This document shows, one piece after another, positions 1-7,488 of a stretch of 18,206 bases of DNA (positions are counted from its first letter, which is position 1; each line of letters opens with the position of its first letter). The notes beneath the pieces were generated by a model, which ran no database searches, was not told where the DNA came from, and was given only the letters and a program-made list of their open reading frames with translations. The stretch is from Micrococcales bacterium (GTDB lineage: Bacteria > Actinomycetota > Actinomycetes > Actinomycetales > Microbacteriaceae). The position numbers and the translations under genes were made by a program. The stretch spans positions 1 through 18,206 of the forward strand of contig CANFPR010000005.1 in the NCBI GenBank assembly GCA_947448975.1, given 5' to 3'.

Positions 1-279
1 GTTGCCCTGCACACTCTCGGCACCGAGAACCTCGACTTAGCCAAGAAGATGTCGCAAGACCACACTCAGCGCTTTGTCGACACCGATTGGCAACCCGGAC
101 TTTTCGATTTGCCGATTCTCGGCGGAGTGACTTCGGTTTTGGTTTTGCGCGTGCGACAGATTGTGGCGATTGAAGCTAACGCGGTGCTAATCGCCGATGT
201 CGTTGACGGGCTCATCGGAGCCGAACAGCGACCCCTGCTCTACTTCAAGCGCGACTACATCACCGGCACCGAGATCTGA
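1..279 (+). CDS. Flavin reductase-like domain protein, C-terminal part (5' end outside window)
   Basis: The plus-strand frame is open from base 1 to a TGA at 277-279 and gives the last 92 residues of a protein whose start lies left of the window. The pattern fits the C-terminal half of the flavin-reductase-like (FMN-binding split barrel) family. It begins with a segment like the family's 'LA..F....DRF' helix (LAKKMSQDHTQRF). A 'PILGG' turn leads into a beta strand, then a strand resembling the 'GEVVAIE' region, and the end is PLLYFKRDY, like the family's closing 'PLLYFRGRY' signature. Such proteins reduce FMN or FAD with NAD(P)H, often for a partner monooxygenase, but the nucleotide-binding part is not visible, so the substrate is unknown. 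It is the only plus-strand gene in the window and converges on dnaE, overlapping its last 93 bases. No terminator was seen at its end. Family assignment is from recognised pattern only; a pure antisense open frame is the alternative. Confidence 0.68.
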   Translation, partial: VALHTLGTENLDLAKKMSQDHTQRFVDTDWQPGLFDLPILGGVTSVLVLRVRQIVAIEANAVLIADVVDGLIGAEQRPLLYFKRDYITGTEI

Positions 280-3200
280 GTCGGCTGGTTCTTTGGGGCC
301 AAGCTGACTAAGAGCGCCAATTCCAAAAAGCCCCTTGATTTCAGAGGCTAATGTCACCGAGTAACGCACCTTTCGTGAAAGCTCGAAGCGGCGCCCGCCA
401 TCCTGGGCAAACATACTCAAAACAACTGGGCTGAATCCGGGATGCATCCCCAGCACCTTATCGAGGCGCTCGATGTTCTCGCGGGTAGCCTGGCGGTCTT
501 GAATGGTTATGTTGATCGCCCGGTTCTCGCCTTCGGCATCGCCTTCGATGACCTGAATTTCGTATACGCGCAGCGACTTGGCATCGTCGCGAACGGTAAC
601 CTGCCCGCGAACCGAAATTACGGTATCGGCTGCCAAGAGCCTCGAGAACTCATCGAAGCTGCGCCCGGCCAGCATCATTTGCATTTCGGCTTCAAAGTCT
701 TCGAGCGCGACCATCATGTATGGCTTTCCAGACTTGCGGCCGAGCTTGGTTACCGCCGATGTCACCAAACCCGCGAGGGTCACAGTTTCGCCCTCTTTGA
801 CCGTTTCGGATTCGAGGAACGCCGCGATTGGCATCTCGGCAAAAGTGGAAAGCTGCCGCTCGCGACCAGATAGCGGGTGGTCGCTGACATACAGACCGAG
901 AACTTCTTTTTCGATGGCAAGCTTGTCGCGCTTATCGAACTCTTCGACATCTGGAATTTCGACGCCGTGAGAGTCGCCCTCGAACATGCCAGAGAACAGA
1001 TCGACCTGACCATTGGCCTCGTTGCGCTTGGTTGAGCTCTTTGCATCGACGGCTGCTTCAAAGATCATGGCAAGGGATCGTCTGGTGTGACCCAGCGAAT
1101 CAAACGCTCCGGCCTTAATCAGCGAATCGACGACCTTCTTGACGCACACGTGCGCGGGAACCTTGTTTAAGAAATCGGTAAAAGAAGTGAAAGCACCTTT
1201 TTCTCGACGAGCCTGGATGATTCCTTCAACCACGTTGCCGCCGACGTTCTTCACCGCGTTCAAACCGAATCGAATGTCGACTCCGACCGCCGAGAAGTTA
1301 CCGAAAGATTCGTTGACATCGGGCGACAGCACCTTGATGCCCTGCTTGCGACATTCGCTTAGGTACACACCGAGTTTGTCTTTCGAGTCACCCACCGAGG
1401 TTAGAAGCGCCGCCATGTACTCCGAAGGAAAGTTCGCCTTCAGGTAGGCGGTCCAGTACGAGATAACACCGTAGCAAGCGCTGTGTGCCTTGTTAAATGC
1501 GTAGCCGGCAAACGGCAGCAGGGTCTCCCAGAGCCGGTTGACGGCCTCCATTTCAAAACCGTTGGCCACCATTCCAGCCGAGAACGACTCGAAGAGCTTC
1601 TTTAGCTCGGCTTCGTCTTTCTTACCCATCGCCTTACGCAAAATGTCTGCTTCGGCGAGGCTGTAACCGGCCACCTTCTGAGCGGCAGCCATTACCTGTT
1701 CCTGGTAGATGATCAAGCCGTAGGTTGGGTCGAGAATCTCGGCGAGGGGTTCGCGAAGAGTCGGGTGAATCGGCTCGTTCGCCTGACGTCCGTTTTTACG
1801 AAGCGCGTAGTTGGTGTGCGAGTTTTCACCCATTGGCCCAGGTCGGTACAAAGCAATGGCTGCTGAGATGTGCTCAAACTCGGTTGGGCGAAGAAGGCGC
1901 AGCAGCGTGCGCATGTTGTCACCGTCGAGCTGGAAAACGCCGAGAGTGTCGCCGGCCGAAAGAAGATCGTAGGCGCGTTGGTCGGCATCGAGATCGAGCT
2001 CTTCAAGCACCGGTGGTGTCTTACCGTTATTGCGGATGTTCTCCAGTGCGTCGTCGATGACCGTCAGGTTTCGGAGCCCTAGAAAGTCCATTTTGAGTAG
2101 CCCGAGTTTTTCCAGCGGCGGCTGATCGAACTGCGTGACGATGCCTTCTTCACCTTCGCGCGTCATGATTGGCAGCACATCGAACAGCGGCTTGGCCGAA
2201 ATGATTACGCCGGCTGCGTGCACACCGGTGGAACGCTTCAACCCTTCTAGACCCTTGGCCACTTCGAAGGCACGGGCGGCCTCAGCGTCGTCTTCGACCA
2301 GCTTTCTGAATTCCGCGGCTTCTTTGTAACGCTCGGCTGTTGGGTCTTCGATGTCTTCTAGTGAAATATCTTTACCCAGCACCATGGCCGGCAGTGCCTT
2401 GGTTAGGCGGTCGCCCACGGCATAAGGAAAGTCGAGGATGCGCGCTGCATCCTTGAGGCCATTTTTTGCCTTGATCGAACCAAAGGTAACAATCTGAGCC
2501 ACCCGGTCGTCGCCGTATTTGTCGTTGACGTAGCGAATCACTTCGCCGCGGCGGCGGTCGTCGAAGTCGACGTCGATGTCGGGCATCGAGACACGTGACG
2601 GGTTGAGAAAACGCTCGAAGATTAGGCCGTGCTTGATTGGGTCTAGTTCGGTGATTCCTAGCGCGTAGGCCACGATCGCTCCACCGGCCGAACCACGCCC
2701 AGGACCAACGCGAATTCCCTGCTGACGAGCCCAGTTGATGAAGTCGGCCACCACGAGGAAGTAACCGGAGTAACCCATGTTGTGAATGACGCCAATTTCG
2801 TAGGCCGCCTGCTTAACGTGGGTTTCGGGTACCGCCGAGTTGAAGCGCTTAGCCAGCCCCGCGTAAACCTCTTTTTCGAACCAGGATGCTTCGGTCTCTC
2901 CATCTGGCACATCAAAAGTTGGCATGAGTTCACGCTCGCGCTGAGCAAACTCAACTTCGCAGCGCTCGGCGATCAGAAGAGTGTTGTCGCAGGCATCGGG
3001 CAGATCGGCGAATAGCGAACGCATCTCGGCAGCCGTCTTGAGGTAGTACTGATTGCCATCGAAGTGAAAACGCTTCGGGTCGTTGAGGGTCGAACCCGAT
3101 TGAACTGCCAAAAGTGCGTTGTGCGCTTCGGAGTCTTCGGCGCGAATGTAATGCAAGTCGTTGGTTGCCAACAGCGGAATGTTGAGCTCTTTGGCGATTT

Positions 3201-3819
3201 TGAGAACATCTTGGTAGGTGCGACGTTCGATGTCGATGCCGTGGTCCATGATTTCGCAAAAGTAGTTCTCTTTGCCGAAGATGTCTTGATATGTGGCGGC
3301 CGCTTCTAGTGCAGCCTGGTATCCGGCGGTTCTGAGCAACGTCTGAACTTCACCCGAAGCACAACCGGTGGTAGCAATGATTCCCTTGGCGTATTGCGAA
3401 AGAATTTCTCGGTCCATGCGCGGTTTGTAATAGACGCCGTCGAGATAGGCCTGGGATGACAGCCTGAAAAGGTTGTACATACCTTCCGTGGTTTCGGCGA
3501 GAAGGGTGGCATGGGTGTAAGCGCCACCGCTGGCTACATCGTCACTTCCGTCGCCCCATCGCACGCGCGTGCGTTCTTTTCGAGAGGTGCTGCCGGGAGC
3601 CAGGTAGGCCTCGATGCCGATGATTGGCTTAATGCCGACCTTTTTGGCTGCGTTGTAAAAGTCGTAAGCGCCGAACAGGTTTCCGTGGTCGGTGATGGCG
3701 ATGGCCGGCATCTGCCATTCGGCAGCCGTCTTAACCAGCGGCTGCACCCTGGCCGCACCGTCGAGCATCGAATACTCGGAGTGCACGTGCAGGTGCACGA
3801 AGCTGTCTGACGAGCCCAT
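187..3819 (-). CDS. dnaE: DNA polymerase III alpha subunit (DnaE1 type)
   Basis: This 1210-residue protein is the catalytic subunit of the replicative polymerase. The N-terminal PHP domain (about 8-225) keeps the metal-ligand pattern of proofreading actinobacterial DnaE1: H11, H13, D20, H45, E70, H103, C153, D221 and H223. The polymerase core has the catalytic MPDIDVDFDD motif, with D414, D416 and D418. A helix-hairpin-helix region lies near 830-910, the internal clamp-binding motif QVDLF at 938-942, and an OB fold at about 1010-1095. The usual DnaE end is recognisable near 1160-1170 (IKGLFGIGAL). It is followed by roughly 40 extra acidic residues containing a second clamp-like motif, QGSLF (1195-1199). 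The ATG start is preceded by GGAGG at 3824-3828 with a 4-base spacer, and the protein begins directly with the PHP HVHSEYS strand. The last 30 codons and the stop are antisense to the convergent flavin-reductase-like gene. The 95 bases upstream carry no convincing promoter. Confidence 0.98.
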   Translation of the reverse strand: MGSSDSFVHLHVHSEYSMLDGAARVQPLVKTAAEWQMPAIAITDHGNLFGAYDFYNAAKKVGIKPIIGIEAYLAPGSTSRKERTRVRWGDGSDDVASGGAYTHATLLAETTEGMYNLFRLSSQAYLDGVYYKPRMDREILSQYAKGIIATTGCASGEVQTLLRTAGYQAALEAAATYQDIFGKENYFCEIMDHGIDIERRTYQDVLKIAKELNIPLLATNDLHYIRAEDSEAHNALLAVQSGSTLNDPKRFHFDGNQYYLKTAAEMRSLFADLPDACDNTLLIAERCEVEFAQRERELMPTFDVPDGETEASWFEKEVYAGLAKRFNSAVPETHVKQAAYEIGVIHNMGYSGYFLVVADFINWARQQGIRVGPGRGSAGGAIVAYALGITELDPIKHGLIFERFLNPSRVSMPDIDVDFDDRRRGEVIRYVNDKYGDDRVAQIVTFGSIKAKNGLKDAARILDFPYAVGDRLTKALPAMVLGKDISLEDIEDPTAERYKEAAEFRKLVEDDAEAARAFEVAKGLEGLKRSTGVHAAGVIISAKPLFDVLPIMTREGEEGIVTQFDQPPLEKLGLLKMDFLGLRNLTVIDDALENIRNNGKTPPVLEELDLDADQRAYDLLSAGDTLGVFQLDGDNMRTLLRLLRPTEFEHISAAIALYRPGPMGENSHTNYALRKNGRQANEPIHPTLREPLAEILDPTYGLIIYQEQVMAAAQKVAGYSLAEADILRKAMGKKDEAELKKLFESFSAGMVANGFEMEAVNRLWETLLPFAGYAFNKAHSACYGVISYWTAYLKANFPSEYMAALLTSVGDSKDKLGVYLSECRKQGIKVLSPDVNESFGNFSAVGVDIRFGLNAVKNVGGNVVEGIIQARREKGAFTSFTDFLNKVPAHVCVKKVVDSLIKAGAFDSLGHTRRSLAMIFEAAVDAKSSTKRNEANGQVDLFSGMFEGDSHGVEIPDVEEFDKRDKLAIEKEVLGLYVSDHPLSGRERQLSTFAEMPIAAFLESETVKEGETVTLAGLVTSAVTKLGRKSGKPYMMVALEDFEAEMQMMLAGRSFDEFSRLLAADTVISVRGQVTVRDDAKSLRVYEIQVIEGDAEGENRAINITIQDRQATRENIERLDKVLGMHPGFSPVVLSMFAQDGGRRFELSRKVRYSVTLASEIKGLFGIGALSQLGPKEPADSDLGAGDVVALEVEQGSLFGSDEPVNDIGD

Positions 3820-3914
3820 GACACCTCCGTAACGCGCAAATATGCGACTTTAAAACTGGTTAGGGCACTAAGAATAACCCGTCTAGCGACAGTCGCGTTC
3901 AGGCTTGCCGAAGG

Positions 3915-4844
3915 TCAGTGCTGATTGCGAAGCGTTTCGAGAACCACCGCGAGATCTTCGGGATACTCGCTCTCGAATGACACTTGCATTCCGGTGATCG
4001 GGTGCTCAAAACTTAGGCGCATGGCATGAAGCCACTGGTGCTCGATGCCCAGCTTTGCCGCCAACTTTGGGTCGGCGCCATACATGGTGTCGCCGATGAG
4101 CGGGTGTCTGAAGGCTGAAAAGTGAACCCGAATCTGGTGCGTTCTACCGGTTTCGAGCACGATCTCGAGCAGCGCTGCCGATCCGAAGGCCTCGAGCATT
4201 TCGTAGTGGGTTACCGATGGCTTGCCATTTTCACCAACGGTGAACTTGAACTCTGCTTTCGGGTGGCGATCGATTGGTGCATCGATGGTGCCACTGGTTG
4301 GGTCTGGATGCCCCTGCACGATGGCGTGATAAACCTTGTGAACCTTGCGGTCTCTAAACGCCTGCTTCAGGCGCGAATAGGCGAGCTCCGACTTGGCAAC
4401 CATCATCAAACCGCTGGTGCCGACATCCAAGCGCTGCACGATACCCTGACGCTCACTCGCACCCGATGTTGCGATCTTGATGCCCGCCTGAAGCAGGGCA
4501 CCAACCACGGTCGGACCTTGCCAACCCACCGAAGGATGCGCGGCAACTCCGGCTGGTTTATCGATGATGACCAGGTCGTCATCTTCATAGATGATCTTGA
4601 GGTCTGGAATGTCGACCGCAACGATTTCGAGCGGGTCGCGGGAATCTGGAATGGTCACTTCGAGGCTGGCACCGGCCACCAGACGGTCACTCTTTTGCAA
4701 GAGCTTGCCGTTCATGCTCGCGCCACCTTTTTCTAGGATGTCGGCGCAGGCGGATCTAGAGAGCCCAAGTATCTTCGACAGACCAGCATCGGCACGTTGA
4801 TCGGCGATGCCGTCGGGTATGACAATGTACTTTGCCTCAGGCAT
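3915..4844 (-). CDS. rluD: RluA/RluD-family 23S rRNA pseudouridine synthase
   Basis: The product (309 residues from the chosen start) converts specific uridines in large-subunit rRNA to pseudouridine. An N-terminal S4 RNA-binding domain spans about residues 15-75 (ADAGLSKILGLSRSACADIL...). The synthase domain follows, with the RluA-type catalytic motif QRLDVGTSGLM, the nucleophilic aspartate being near residue 140. Further family motifs are DRHPKAEF and ETGRTHQIRVH. I chose the ATG at 4842-4844, giving MPEAKYIVIPDG. It overlaps the lspA stop by 8 bases and is preceded by a G-rich stretch that could serve as a weak ribosome site. A longer in-frame ATG at 4875-4877 lies deeper inside lspA and would only add 11 residues unlike the family. 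The target uridines cannot be assigned from sequence, so the symbol is by similarity; many annotations say only 'RluA family'. It is the last gene of the ftsZ block. Confidence 0.93.
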   Translation of the reverse strand: MPEAKYIVIPDGIADQRADAGLSKILGLSRSACADILEKGGASMNGKLLQKSDRLVAGASLEVTIPDSRDPLEIVAVDIPDLKIIYEDDDLVIIDKPAGVAAHPSVGWQGPTVVGALLQAGIKIATSGASERQGIVQRLDVGTSGLMMVAKSELAYSRLKQAFRDRKVHKVYHAIVQGHPDPTSGTIDAPIDRHPKAEFKFTVGENGKPSVTHYEMLEAFGSAALLEIVLETGRTHQIRVHFSAFRHPLIGDTMYGADPKLAAKLGIEHQWLHAMRLSFEHPITGMQVSFESEYPEDLAVVLETLRNQH

Positions 4845-5340
4845 GTGCACCCCCGCCAACCTTGTCGCCCATGGCAACGCGCACGGCTACCGTAACCATG
4901 GTGAGACTGATGAAGCAGTCGGCAACGTTGAAGATGGGAAATCCGAATGGGATTTGAATGAAGTCGACTACCATGCCGCTGCCAAAGCCTGGTGCGCGGG
5001 TTAGTCGGTCGATTAGATTACCGAGCACACCGCCGGCGAGGCATCCGGCCATGATCAACCAGGTGAGGGTTTGCATGGTGTGGGCACGAGCGAGCACGAA
5101 CAGAAGAGCCGCGCTAGAAATTAAGGTGAAAATCCAGGTGATGCCGAAGCCGAGGCTAAAAGCAGCGGAGTCGTTGAAGGTTAGATACCACCCGAGCACA
5201 TCGCCCAAAACGGGAACGCGCACGTAAGGGGTTAGCGACGAGATGGCCGCTTCTTTGGTGAGTTGGTCGACCAAGGCGATAACCGATGCCATGGCCACCA
5301 CGAAGGCGAACTTCGCAGAGGAGGGAATGCGCCGTGCCAC
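4837..5340 (-). CDS. lspA: Lipoprotein signal peptidase (signal peptidase II)
   Basis: This 167-residue inner-membrane aspartyl protease cleaves signal peptides from diacylglyceryl-modified prolipoproteins. Four hydrophobic membrane segments are visible (roughly residues 9-27, 65-85, 91-110 and 136-156). The two catalytic aspartates sit in the family motifs GNLIDR (D111) and FNVADCFIS (D141). The usual N-x-GAAFS loop reads FNDSAAFSL here, with serine in place of the glycine. The start is a GTG at 5338-5340. It is the only start codon after an in-frame TAA at 5356-5358. It lies 4 bases after the divIVA stop, and the nearest Shine-Dalgarno-like AGGA (5343-5346) overlaps that stop and is very close to the start, so translation probably depends on coupling to divIVA. 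The 3' end overlaps rluD by 8 bases. Confidence 0.96.
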   Translation of the reverse strand: MARRIPSSAKFAFVVAMASVIALVDQLTKEAAISSLTPYVRVPVLGDVLGWYLTFNDSAAFSLGFGITWIFTLISSAALLFVLARAHTMQTLTWLIMAGCLAGGVLGNLIDRLTRAPGFGSGMVVDFIQIPFGFPIFNVADCFISLTMVTVAVRVAMGDKVGGGAHA

Positions 5341-5344
5341 GTTC

Positions 5345-5995
5345 CTAGATCTCGGTTAACCCGAGAAACGAGGTTGGGGTCGAGTTGTTGGTTGGTGCAA
5401 CGTTCGACGTGTCGAGGTCGGCCAGTTGGCTTTCGATGAATGACTTGATCTTGAGTCGGTATTCGCGTTCGAATGCTCGCAACTCAGAGATCGAGTGCTC
5501 GATGAGTGCCTTGTCTTGCTCAAGACGAATCTGATCGGCCTTCTGCTGCGCCTCGGCTTCGCGAACGATACGGGCCGCGGTTGCGTGGCCTTCGGCAATG
5601 AGTGCTTCTTTCTTGGCAACACCTTCGCGAACGTGCTCATCGTGCAACTTGCGGGCAAGCTGAAGAAGGTTGTTGGTGTTGTTGCCGTCGAGGCTAGATG
5701 GGTCGCTGATTGCTTCTGGAAACGAGCTGGCAGCATCGATAACTTGTACCGGTGAAGCAATCGAAGGTGCGGCCGAAAGTTGACCAGCCATTCCGGCTGG
5801 GGTGCGCTGCAGTTCGCCGAGGCGAGCCTCCGAGGCTAGCAAGCGCTGGCGAAGGTCTTCGTTCTCTTGGGTGACACGACGCATCTCGATGACGATTTCA
5901 TCGAGAAAGTCATCGACTTCATCCTGGTCGTAGCCCTCGCGGAACTTCGTGGGTTGAAATCTCTTATTAACTACATCTTCTGGAGTCAATGGCAT
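5345..5995 (-). CDS. wag31: DivIVA/Wag31 polar growth and septum-site protein
   Basis: This is a 216-residue cytoplasmic coiled-coil scaffold that in actinobacteria gathers at curved membrane (poles and septum) and directs peripheral cell-wall synthesis. The N-terminal DivIVA domain is clear: PLTPEDVVNKRFQPTKFREG, then a DQDEVDDFLDE helix. A first coiled coil (about 35-65) is followed by a Ser/Ala/Pro-rich linker (about 65-105) and a long charged coiled coil (about 108-195). The latter ends in the conserved YRLKIKSFIESQLADL segment. The start is the ATG at 5993-5995, with GAGGA a few bases upstream. The frame stays open further upstream, but that extension carries no family sequence and would run into yggT. 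The C terminus continues about 20 residues (Asn/Thr/Ser-rich) past the last helix. It lies in the standard actinobacterial order sepF-yggT-wag31, 58 bases after yggT and 4 bases before lspA. Confidence 0.97.
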   Translation of the reverse strand: MPLTPEDVVNKRFQPTKFREGYDQDEVDDFLDEIVIEMRRVTQENEDLRQRLLASEARLGELQRTPAGMAGQLSAAPSIASPVQVIDAASSFPEAISDPSSLDGNNTNNLLQLARKLHDEHVREGVAKKEALIAEGHATAARIVREAEAQQKADQIRLEQDKALIEHSISELRAFEREYRLKIKSFIESQLADLDTSNVAPTNNSTPTSFLGLTEI

Positions 5996-6053
5996 TTCAG
6001 TCCTCGTTTCTGGTGCGAAGTAAAGGTTACCGCACTCTAACGTAGCGAGTTGG

Positions 6054-6341
6054 CTAGTGGAGCTGGTGCACGAGGTTCTGTGCAATAACGATGGCGATGA
6101 ACACGATGGTCCAACCAAAATCTAGAGCCACGGCACCCAGTCGAATGGTTGGAACAATTCGTCGAACCAACTTGACCATTGGGTCGGTGAGGGTGAGTGA
6201 GGTTTCGGCCACCATGAGAACCAGCCCGCGCGGGCGCCAGTTTGGGTTGACCGAACGAGTTAGATCAACGAAGAACCTAATCCACATTGCCCAAAAGAGA
6301 ACCTCGAGCGCAATCGAGAGAATGAGGGCGACAAGCTGCAT
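6054..6341 (-). CDS. yggT: YggT family small integral membrane protein
   Basis: A 95-residue protein of the YggT family (YlmG in Bacillus). Two hydrophobic membrane segments are visible, at about residues 3-25 and 70-92. Between them is a conserved loop with the family-like pattern 'NPNWRPRG...LTDPMVKLVRRIVP'. Family members are associated with sepF-containing division loci and with thylakoid or cell-envelope phenotypes in other phyla, but the molecular role is not established. Its ATG (6339-6341) shares one base with the TAA of sepF (TAATG), so translation is very likely coupled to sepF. Location and size match the actinobacterial dcw tail. Confidence 0.93.
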   Translation of the reverse strand: MQLVALILSIALEVLFWAMWIRFFVDLTRSVNPNWRPRGLVLMVAETSLTLTDPMVKLVRRIVPTIRLGAVALDFGWTIVFIAIVIAQNLVHQLH

Positions 6342-6754
6342 TATGGCTTGACTAGTCCGTCTCCATCGGTTGCGTCGCTGTCATCGGGTTCGTTGACATC
6401 AACGTGGTTTGGAGTGATCAGGAAAACCTTTGGGGTGATGCGCTTGATGTTGCCATCGACACCAGACTTGAGTCCGAACAGGAAGTGAACCATCTTGTTG
6501 GCGTCTGACTCCGAGAGTCCGGCGATGTTGATGACTACCGAAACACCGTCGCGATAGATTTCCGCGATGGTCTTAGCGTCGTCGTAGCTCTGTGCGTCGA
6601 TGGTGCGAATTTCGCTAGATGCCGCAACGTTGTTGCGGCGAATCGGCGTTACGCGCGGTGCTACTCGAGCAGCCGAAGTGGTAGGTGCGGCTGGTGCAGT
6701 TGCTTCGCCCGAGCCGAGGCCGATGTAGTCCATCGCTTTAGAAAACAGTCCCAT
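6341..6754 (-). CDS. sepF: Cell division protein SepF
   Basis: A 137-residue protein that binds the C-terminal tail of FtsZ and tethers the ring to the membrane; in actinobacteria, which lack FtsA, it is the main early anchor. Residues 1-12 (MGLFSKAMDYIG) form the expected amphipathic membrane helix. A low-complexity Ala/Pro/Thr linker follows (about 15-46). The SepF core lies at about 47-115 and shows the family pattern: YDDAKTIAEIYRDG, then VVINIAGLSESDANKMVHFL, then a GNIKRITPKVFLITP strand. The C-terminal 20 residues are acidic. The start is fixed by a strong AGGAGG (6760-6765) five bases before the ATG. It sits 38 bases downstream of yggS, and its stop codon overlaps the start of yggT. 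Confidence 0.97.
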   Translation of the reverse strand: MGLFSKAMDYIGLGSGEATAPAAPTTSAARVAPRVTPIRRNNVAASSEIRTIDAQSYDDAKTIAEIYRDGVSVVINIAGLSESDANKMVHFLFGLKSGVDGNIKRITPKVFLITPNHVDVNEPDDSDATDGDGLVKP

Positions 6755-6792
6755 GAAACCCTCCTAGGAATTCAATCCTCTTCAGAATATGG

Positions 6793-7482
6793 CTAGTAGT
6801 TTCGATTGCCTGTGATTGCGGTGCCGATTCGCAAGTGTGTCGCGCCGTATTCGAGGGCGATCTCGTAGTCTCCCGACATACCTGCAGAGATTTTGCTGGC
6901 ACTCGGATGCTCCCGCTGAAGTTTTTGGCTCAGAGCCGCAACTCGCTCGAACTCCACTCGTGGGTCAACCTCGAGCCCACCAACTGCCATGACTCCCAGC
7001 AGGTGCAACCCCGGAGCCGAGGCAACCTGGGAAGCCATGGCCAAAAGCTGGTCGGGGTTCACTCCCCCGCGATTTGGGTCATCGGTTAGATTGACCTGCA
7101 GAAATACCTGAATCTCAGTTTCGTTGGCGGCCGTCGCAGCGATTAGCGCATCGAGCAACGACGCTCGGTCGACGCTGTGGATCGTGGTGGCGTACTGCAC
7201 CACACGTTTAGCCTTGTTGCTCTGCAACTGCCCAACGAAGTGCCAGTTGGCATCGTTGCGAGCACCGTCTTGAGCGAACAGCGCCGCCTTTGGTCCGGCT
7301 TCTTGGTCGCGGTTCTCACCGAAGTCGCGAACGCCTAATTCGTAGAGTTCTAGCGCGAGGTCAACCGGGTGATTCTTGGTCACCACGATGCGAACAACCG
7401 GATCTTTGCGGCCAAGTGCAGCCAACTTTGCGTCGATCTTTGAATCGACCTCAGCCAACCTCTGCGCAAGCGACAAAGACAA
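6793..7482 (-). CDS. yggS: YggS family pyridoxal-phosphate homeostasis protein
   Basis: A 229-residue PLP-binding protein with the single-domain alanine-racemase-like barrel, thought to act in cytosolic PLP and amino-acid homeostasis rather than as a classical enzyme. The PLP lysine is K36 in the VVTKNHP motif. Other family blocks are FGENRDQE, NWHFVGQLQSNKAK, FLQVNLTDDPNRGG, GVMAVGG, and SAGMSGDYEIAL followed by THLRIGTAITG near the end. The start must be a TTG. An in-frame TAA, which is the ftsZ stop at 7489-7491, lies two codons upstream of the TTG at 7480-7482, and another TTG follows two codons later. No good Shine-Dalgarno sequence precedes either, so initiation probably depends on ribosomes ending ftsZ. 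The order ftsZ-yggS-sepF lacks the yfiH gene found between ftsZ and yggS in many actinobacteria. Confidence 0.94.
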   Translation of the reverse strand: MSLSLAQRLAEVDSKIDAKLAALGRKDPVVRIVVTKNHPVDLALELYELGVRDFGENRDQEAGPKAALFAQDGARNDANWHFVGQLQSNKAKRVVQYATTIHSVDRASLLDALIAATAANETEIQVFLQVNLTDDPNRGGVNPDQLLAMASQVASAPGLHLLGVMAVGGLEVDPRVEFERVAALSQKLQREHPSASKISAGMSGDYEIALEYGATHLRIGTAITGNRNY

Positions 7483-7488
7483 GGCCGC

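Noticed and set aside
1..186. A minus-strand gene downstream of dnaE
   Set aside because: Two of the three minus frames contain stops, and the remaining open one gives an Arg/Ser/Cys-rich translation without family pattern. The plus frame is much more protein-like.
3886..3896. Perfect palindrome GCGAC-A-GTCGC in the rluD-dnaE gap, considered as a terminator or operator
   Set aside because: The one-base centre cannot form a stable RNA hairpin loop and no U-run follows. It may be an operator but nothing supports it beyond symmetry.
3820..3914. Promoter for dnaE in the intergenic gap
   Set aside because: Several TA-rich hexamers exist (for example TATTCT and CATATT), but none has an acceptable -35 partner at 16-18 bases. 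A promoter is plausible here but cannot be placed.
4122..4736. 204-residue open frame on the plus strand opposite rluD
   Set aside because: It lies entirely antisense to a clearly conserved gene, has no recognisable domain, and its composition follows the complement of rluD codons.
5996..6118. 41-residue N-terminal extension of DivIVA in an open frame
   Set aside because: It overlaps yggT, carries no family sequence, and the ATG at 5993-5995 has a good ribosome site directly before the conserved PLTPEDV start.
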